From UBA7803 sp963822255 (GTDB lineage Bacteria > Pseudomonadota > Gammaproteobacteria > Pseudomonadales > Azotimanducaceae), in the NCBI GenBank assembly GCA_963822255.1, contig CAWGGV010000006.1, forward strand, positions 558,001-622,000: 64,000 bases of DNA, read 5' to 3'. The position numbers were made by a program, and so were the translations under genes. Shown piece by piece: positions 61,101 through 64,000 of this stretch. The notes under the pieces are model-generated. The model saw only the letters and a list, made by a program, of their open reading frames with translations, did no database searches and was not told the DNA's origin. Positions within the stretch are counted from its first letter, which is position 1. Every line of letters begins with the position of its first letter.

Positions 61101-61341
61101 TCATGGTCCAGTAGCGGGGCACGATGTCCTTGATGGTGCTGGCGACGATGTGCCCGTGGTGGGGCAGCCCGGTGGCGAACGGCGGGCCGTCGTAGAAGAT
61201 GTACGGCTTCTTGTCGCTCGTCTTGGTCAGGGTCTTCTGGAAGATCTCGCCGTCTTCCCAGAACCGCAGGATCTCGTGCTCCATGGCCACGAAGGAGAAC
61301 GACGAGCCTGTCGGCAAGCCAGATTGTGCTGGTTCAGCCAT
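58186..61341 (-). CDS. ileS: Isoleucyl-tRNA synthetase, type 2 (eukaryote-like)
   Basis: A 1051-residue class I aminoacyl-tRNA synthetase charging tRNA-Ile. The HIGH-type motif reads GPPFATGLPHHGHIVAS (HHGH at 61-64) and the second motif is DGKKMSKRLKNY. Both are diagnostic of the type-2 (eukaryotic/archaeal-like) form, which is known from mupirocin-resistant bacteria. The editing CP1 domain (TTTPWTLPSN, then WDTHGLP) and the C-terminal anticodon and zinc-poor extension are present. The start at 61341 is used since the next Met would cut the N-terminal domain. Its neighbours (TetR, LLM enzyme) differ from the ribF-ileS-lspA locus of type-1 genes. Confidence 0.93.
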   Translation of the reverse strand: MAEPAQSGLPTGSSFSFVAMEHEILRFWEDGEIFQKTLTKTSDKKPYIFYDGPPFATGLPHHGHIVASTIKDIVPRYWTMKGRYVLRRFGWDTHGLPIEHEIDKQLNMPAHQAVADMGVAGYNALCRSIVQRYVSEWRHTITRLGRWVDFDHDYKTMDPDFMESVWWVLKQLWDQGLVYRGVRIMPVSTALGTPLSNFEANMNYMDVQDPSVTVLFELEDEKAYLAAWTTTPWTLPSNLGVCVNPDLNYVKVFDPEAGKHLYIAEERLPAYGDFRVEARLKGRDLTGRGYKPLFPYFADQASLGAFQVVADSYVTTESGTGLVHQAPAFGEDDYRVLKAAGIDAFACPVTMNGVFTDEVADFAGQYVKDADRNIVRYLKERGALYRQEVIQHSYPFCYRSDTPLIYRAVPSWYVAVSRFVDKLLTANQQIRWVPEHIKQGRFGNWLENAIDWSISRNRVWGTPIPIWINDVTGNQVCIGSLDELEQRTGVRVDDLHREHVDPLTFEVPGERGTYRRVEEVLDCWFESGSMPYAQLHYPFENEAVFKAGFPAEFIAEGLDQTRGWFYTLTVLAAALYDKPAFRNVIVNGMVLAEDGKKMSKRLKNYTPPDELMETYGADALRLYLINSGLVRGEEQRFADSGVRDMTRRALLPWLNAYSFLETYAAIDQWSPDKGQHVGDNVLDHWILSRMQTLKARVAEEMEAYRLYNVVPQLFDFIEDLTNWYIRLNRPRYWGKDITADKIAAFSTLHTALHELCQVMAPFAPFLSEHVYRALGSLGDGKPTPASVHLCDYPEAEAAWQRPDLERTVELMQRVVLLGRQKREEVRIGLRTPLRRLTVVHRDPAVLAELEILEDYVKSELNVLEIRYDSDEAAHIEVVAKPNFPLLGKRLGKRMKQFQQSIRALGREDIEILQSGRAVVVDGETFSSEEIEVRQQPRPGTNTVSDGRIAVDLDTRLDEALIRGGYAREIVNRIQRRRKDMDLNVADRIEVGYRGDAELSTAADEHRDYIMQETLAVTFVLDRQLDGDVEVDIDGRPFVFRVTQLGPEASRQ

Positions 61342-61495
61342 GGTGTTGCCGGGTCTCGGAAAGCGGCGCATTGTACTCTGAAACGCCGCCCCTCTCTGCA
61401 GGAGCGGCCTGCGGGCCTGGACGGCAACAGGGCCGCGCTGAGGTCGAAAAAGCGGTCGCCAGGGCCGCGAAGCGCGAACAATCAAGGAGAATCGA

Positions 61496-62356
61496 ATGCA
61501 CTTCGGCGCAGTGTTCCCCCACAACGAAATCGGCACCGACCCCGGCGCCATACGTGCCTACGCCCGGGGCGTCGAAGCCCTGGGCGCCACTCACCTGTTG
61601 ATCTACGACCACGTGCTCGGCGCCGATCCCGCCCGGCCCGGCGGCTGGAGGGGCCCCTACGACAAGGACGTGGCCTTCCACGAGCCCATGACCACGTTCG
61701 CCTTCCTGGCCGCGGTGACCGAGCGGATCGAGCTGGGCACCGCGGTGCTGATTCTGCCCCAGCGGCAGACGGCGCTGGTGGCCAAGCAGGCGGCGGAGCT
61801 GGCGATTCTGTCCGACAATCGTTTCCGGCTCGGGGTGGGAACCGGTTGGAACGAGGTGGAGTACGAGGCCTTGAACGAGGACTTCACCAGCCGCGGCCGC
61901 CGGCAGGCCGAGCAGGTCGAGCTGCTGCGGCGGCTGTGGAGCGAGGACACGTTCACGTTCGACGGCCGCTTCCACCGGGTCAGCGCGGCCGGCATCAATC
62001 CGCGGCCGTCCCGGCCGGTACCGATCTGGTTCGGCGGCTCGGCGCCGGCCCTGCTCGAGCGCTGCGCTCGGCTGGGCGACGGCTGGATTCCGCTGATGGG
62101 GCCCAACGAGGCCGCGCGGGAGTGCCTCGACACGATTCGCCGTCACCGCGAGACGTCCGGCGCCTCCCTGGACGGATTCGGCGTTCAGGCCCAGGCGCAA
62201 TATCGCGGCGGCGACCCGGACCGCTGGCGCAGTCACGCCGGCCATTGGCGCGAGCTGGGCGCCACCCACCTGGCGATCGCCACCCACAATGCCGGACCTA
62301 CCGACGTGGACGGTCATCTGGCGCGGGTAGAGGAGTATCTGAAGGCGGTGAGCTAG
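61496..62356 (+). CDS. LLM-class flavin-dependent oxidoreductase (F420-like family)
   Basis: A 286-residue luciferase-like monooxygenase resembling the TIGR03619 subgroup. The N-terminus has FGAVFPHNEIGTDP and LLIYDHVLGADP, followed by TAVLILPQRQTALVAKQAAEL. The glycine-rich core FRLGVGTGWNEVEYEALNED and the PIWFGGSAPALLERCARLGDGW motif are typical. This subgroup is often assigned to F420 in actinobacteria, but in a gammaproteobacterium FMN is more likely; the sequence does not settle this. The ATG at 61496 has AAGGAGA upstream. It diverges from ileS across 154 bases. Confidence 0.88.
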   Translation: MHFGAVFPHNEIGTDPGAIRAYARGVEALGATHLLIYDHVLGADPARPGGWRGPYDKDVAFHEPMTTFAFLAAVTERIELGTAVLILPQRQTALVAKQAAELAILSDNRFRLGVGTGWNEVEYEALNEDFTSRGRRQAEQVELLRRLWSEDTFTFDGRFHRVSAAGINPRPSRPVPIWFGGSAPALLERCARLGDGWIPLMGPNEAARECLDTIRRHRETSGASLDGFGVQAQAQYRGGDPDRWRSHAGHWRELGATHLAIATHNAGPTDVDGHLARVEEYLKAVS

Positions 62357-62363
62357 CCGCCAG

Positions 62364-62993
62364 TCAGCGATCCACAGCACCCAGGTAGTCGTCGACGTGG
62401 TCCGGCGCGGGCACTTCCACCACACGTTCCGGCTCGTCGTCGTACTCGAGGTGCAGGGCGCGGCAGATGGTCGCGTGCATCTCGTACAGACAGACGATGT
62501 AGGTGAGCTCCAGAATCTCGGCGTCGGAGAGGTGGGTCGCGAGCGCCTCGAACAATCCGTCCGGCGTGCGCCCGCCGTCCAGCACCAGGCAGTCGGTGTA
62601 CGCCAGCACCAGGCGCTCCAACTCGTCGAAGCAGCCGGCGGCTGACCAGTGGGGCACCGCCTCGATCTGCTCTTCGGTGAAGCCGAGGCTGCGCATGGAC
62701 TTGCAGTGCTGGGAGAAGACGAACTGGCTGCCTCGGGCATAGCCGGCGCGGGTCTGGCCCAGCTCGCGGAGCTTCGGGTCCAGCTGCCGACGTGGAGTTC
62801 GATAGAGGCGGAAGCCCGACACCGCATGATCGAACACGTCCGGCACCAGGGCGAACACGGTCCACCAGTTGCCGGGGGTACCGGTCTCCGTGCCCGGCTC
62901 CTCCACCGGATCGCGCTCACCGAACAGGAACTCGTACATCCGCTGGATGGACTCGGGCGCTTCGTCCCGAGGCACCTGACGTAATCTCGGCAT
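62364..62993 (-). CDS. Carboxymuconolactone decarboxylase-family protein
   Basis: A 209-residue AhpD/CMD-fold protein. The region FVFSQHCKSMRSLGF carries a Cys-containing active-site helix (HCKSMRS, one Cys rather than the CxxC of AhpD), preceded by KLRELGQTRAGYARGS. A second segment LSDAEILELTYIVCLYEMHA is the conserved helix of the family. The lone Cys suggests the gamma-CMD side rather than alkylhydroperoxidase, but the reaction is not defined. It converges on the LLM oxidoreductase, and the two are likely functionally unrelated or part of the same pathway. Confidence 0.85.
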   Translation of the reverse strand: MPRLRQVPRDEAPESIQRMYEFLFGERDPVEEPGTETGTPGNWWTVFALVPDVFDHAVSGFRLYRTPRRQLDPKLRELGQTRAGYARGSQFVFSQHCKSMRSLGFTEEQIEAVPHWSAAGCFDELERLVLAYTDCLVLDGGRTPDGLFEALATHLSDAEILELTYIVCLYEMHATICRALHLEYDDEPERVVEVPAPDHVDDYLGAVDR

Positions 62994-63106
62994 CTCAGCC
63001 CCTTCCGTGGAAACGTCGGAAGTGCATTATGACTCGGCGGGTCGCTGCCGGAAACGTGTGCCGTAGGTTCCCCGCACCGCCCGGTGGCCGATAGCCGAGG
63101 GGAGGG

Positions 63107-63403
63107 TCAGGTCTCGCCGAAGTTGGGGGTCAGCGGCCGGCCCATGGCGTACGACTCCAGGACGAACTCTCGGATGACGTACAGCGCGCCCTCGGCGGAC
63201 TCCCGTTCGCGGAGCAGCTCCTTGAGCATGCCGGCCTCGATTTCCGCCTCGAACTGGGACTCGTAAGGCCCCACGTCCACGCCTTCCCGGGTGTGGAAAA
63301 ACCACCGGCCGTCGCTCATGAACACCCGGTCGGAGCGAAACCAGGTCCGCGACCGCTCGTTGACCCTCACGGCCCCTATGCTCACCGTCGTGCTGCCATT
63401 CAT
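63107..63403 (-). CDS. DUF6316 protein
   Basis: A 98-residue protein matching the uncharacterised DUF6316 pattern: RTWFRSDRVFMSDGRWFFHTREG followed by VGPYESQFEAEIEAG. The family is largely restricted to Gammaproteobacteria. No signal peptide or membrane segment is seen. It is a monocistronic gene with a promoter region of about 200 bases to the MFS gene. Function is unknown. Confidence 0.85.
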   Translation of the reverse strand: MNGSTTVSIGAVRVNERSRTWFRSDRVFMSDGRWFFHTREGVDVGPYESQFEAEIEAGMLKELLRERESAEGALYVIREFVLESYAMGRPLTPNFGET

Positions 63404-63608
63404 GCTCGCGATCCAGACAAGACGTGCTGGCCAGTCTCCGGGCCGTGAGCCGGAGTGTCTGTATGTAACTTGTCAACAAATCTTCGGACTTGCATGGGCG
63501 CCGACCGTGATAGCCGGCGGCAAACGGCGGCTGGGGTCGCCGCAAGGTCGCAGGTATCATGCGCCGTCCACTCCAGGCGGCAGACACCCGCCGCGCGATC
63601 ACCGGGAA

Positions 63609-64000
63609 ATGCACCACAGCCCACCACCGACGTTGCCGCCCCGCTCCGCATATCCCTGGTACCTGACCAGCTCCAGCCTGTGGCTGGCCGGCATGAGCCT
63701 GCAGGGATTTCTGTTCACCTGGCTGCTGGTGGGCGTACTCGAGCGTCCCGCCGACGAGGCAGGTCTGGCGCGCTCACTGGCGGAGTTTCCGCCGCTCGCG
63801 GTACTGTTCCTCGGCGGCGTGCTGGGCGACCGCTGCAACGGCCGCGGCTACCTCGCCCTCATGCACACGCTGGTTGCCCTGCCGCCGCTGCTGATCGCCG
63901 CCGTCTACCACGCCGGCCTGCTCGGCTACTGGTGGGTGGTCCTGTTCGGCGTGCTGATGGCGAGCCTGCAGGCGCTTTCGGATCCGGCCCGCCAGGCGCT
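63609..64000 (+). CDS. MFS exporter, N-terminal part, truncated by the window edge
   Basis: An ATG at 63609 opens a frame that is still open at base 64000 (130 codons). Four hydrophobic segments are seen, for example LWLAGMSLQGFLFTWLLVG and PPLAVLFLGGVLGDRC, and the frame ends with GVLMASLQALSDPARQAL. The DPARQA motif after the fourth helix is characteristic of EntS/MFS_3-type transporters. The short N-terminus is Pro-rich (SPPPTLPPRSAYPWYL). The substrate cannot be named: it could be a siderophore or a drug. A GGGA lies close upstream of the start. Confidence 0.8.
   Translation, partial: MHHSPPPTLPPRSAYPWYLTSSSLWLAGMSLQGFLFTWLLVGVLERPADEAGLARSLAEFPPLAVLFLGGVLGDRCNGRGYLALMHTLVALPPLLIAAVYHAGLLGYWWVVLFGVLMASLQALSDPARQA

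Noticed and set aside
61392..61440. A further copy of the dispersed palindrome upstream of the LLM gene
   Set aside because: Only GGAGCGGCCTGCGGGCC is similar; the flanking arms are missing, so similarity may be due to base composition.

Overview
The window is a high-GC (roughly two-thirds G+C), densely coded bacterial chromosome segment with no rRNA, tRNA, CRISPR array or insertion sequence that I can see. The gene set points to a Gammaproteobacterium: a Pseudomonas-like Fur, a DUF6316 protein, tRNA 2-selenouridine synthase, an NnrU-type membrane protein and an E. coli-like MsrA. The short dispersed GTGGGAGCGGCC palindromes resemble elements I know from Xanthomonadales and Pseudomonadales. 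I cannot name the genus. Genes are packed with 4-base ATGA or GTGA overlaps, and GTG and TTG starts are common.

Layout. 0-7.3 kb: a minus-strand envelope operon (lipoprotein running off the edge, TPR lipoprotein, TPR/coiled-coil protein, secreted protein, TlpA-like thioredoxin), preceded by ApbE. 7.3-20 kb: two beta-lactamase-fold serine hydrolases, a cysteine synthase, a crotonase, an Ldh_2 dehydrogenase, fur, a MerR-TPR regulator, an Omp85-like protein, a sirtuin, a FUSC pump and an SDR. 20-27.5 kb: a lower-GC TPR gene, a GNAT_C acyltransferase, a YdjC deacetylase with a 1-base frameshift, the circularly permuted ATP-grasp/alpha-E pair, a TylF-like methyltransferase and a TauD-like dioxygenase.

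27.5-33 kb holds the most unusual block. A minus-strand operon encodes two paralogous 364-residue ferritin-like proteins. One keeps a full set of di-iron ligands and the other has lost all four carboxylates. They are followed by two small SCP2-like proteins and an FmdB zinc ribbon, and a hybrid sensor kinase lies divergently beside them. It looks like an undescribed heteromeric di-iron oxygenase. 33.2-38.1 kb (thiolase, HAD-IB phosphatase, PAP2 lipoprotein, DUF4340, GldFG-like ABC permease) carries many single-base frameshifts that interrupt otherwise conserved proteins, which looks more like poor consensus than decay.

40-52.7 kb: GldA-type ATPase, NnrU, two SDRs with an epoxide hydrolase, MAPEG, thioesterase, Nudix, an Hsp70-like ATPase, a CoA-transferase, MsrA, a Sel1/TPR lipoprotein and selU. 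52.7-56.3 kb: a cobalt-type nitrile hydratase operon (beta, alpha, activator) with a hydrolase and a LysR regulator. 56.5-64 kb: a protein in which the Rieske and catalytic domains of a ring-hydroxylating oxygenase occur in reversed order, a TetR regulator, a type-2 (eukaryote-like) IleRS, an LLM oxidoreductase, a carboxymuconolactone-decarboxylase-like protein, DUF6316 and the start of an MFS exporter.

Overall the segment mixes housekeeping functions with catabolic and detoxification capacity (oxygenases, nitrile hydratase, epoxide hydrolase, crotonase, thiolase, CoA-transferase). Dispersed palindromic repeats lie mostly just downstream of genes. Long antisense reading frames are abundant because of the high GC and are not annotated.
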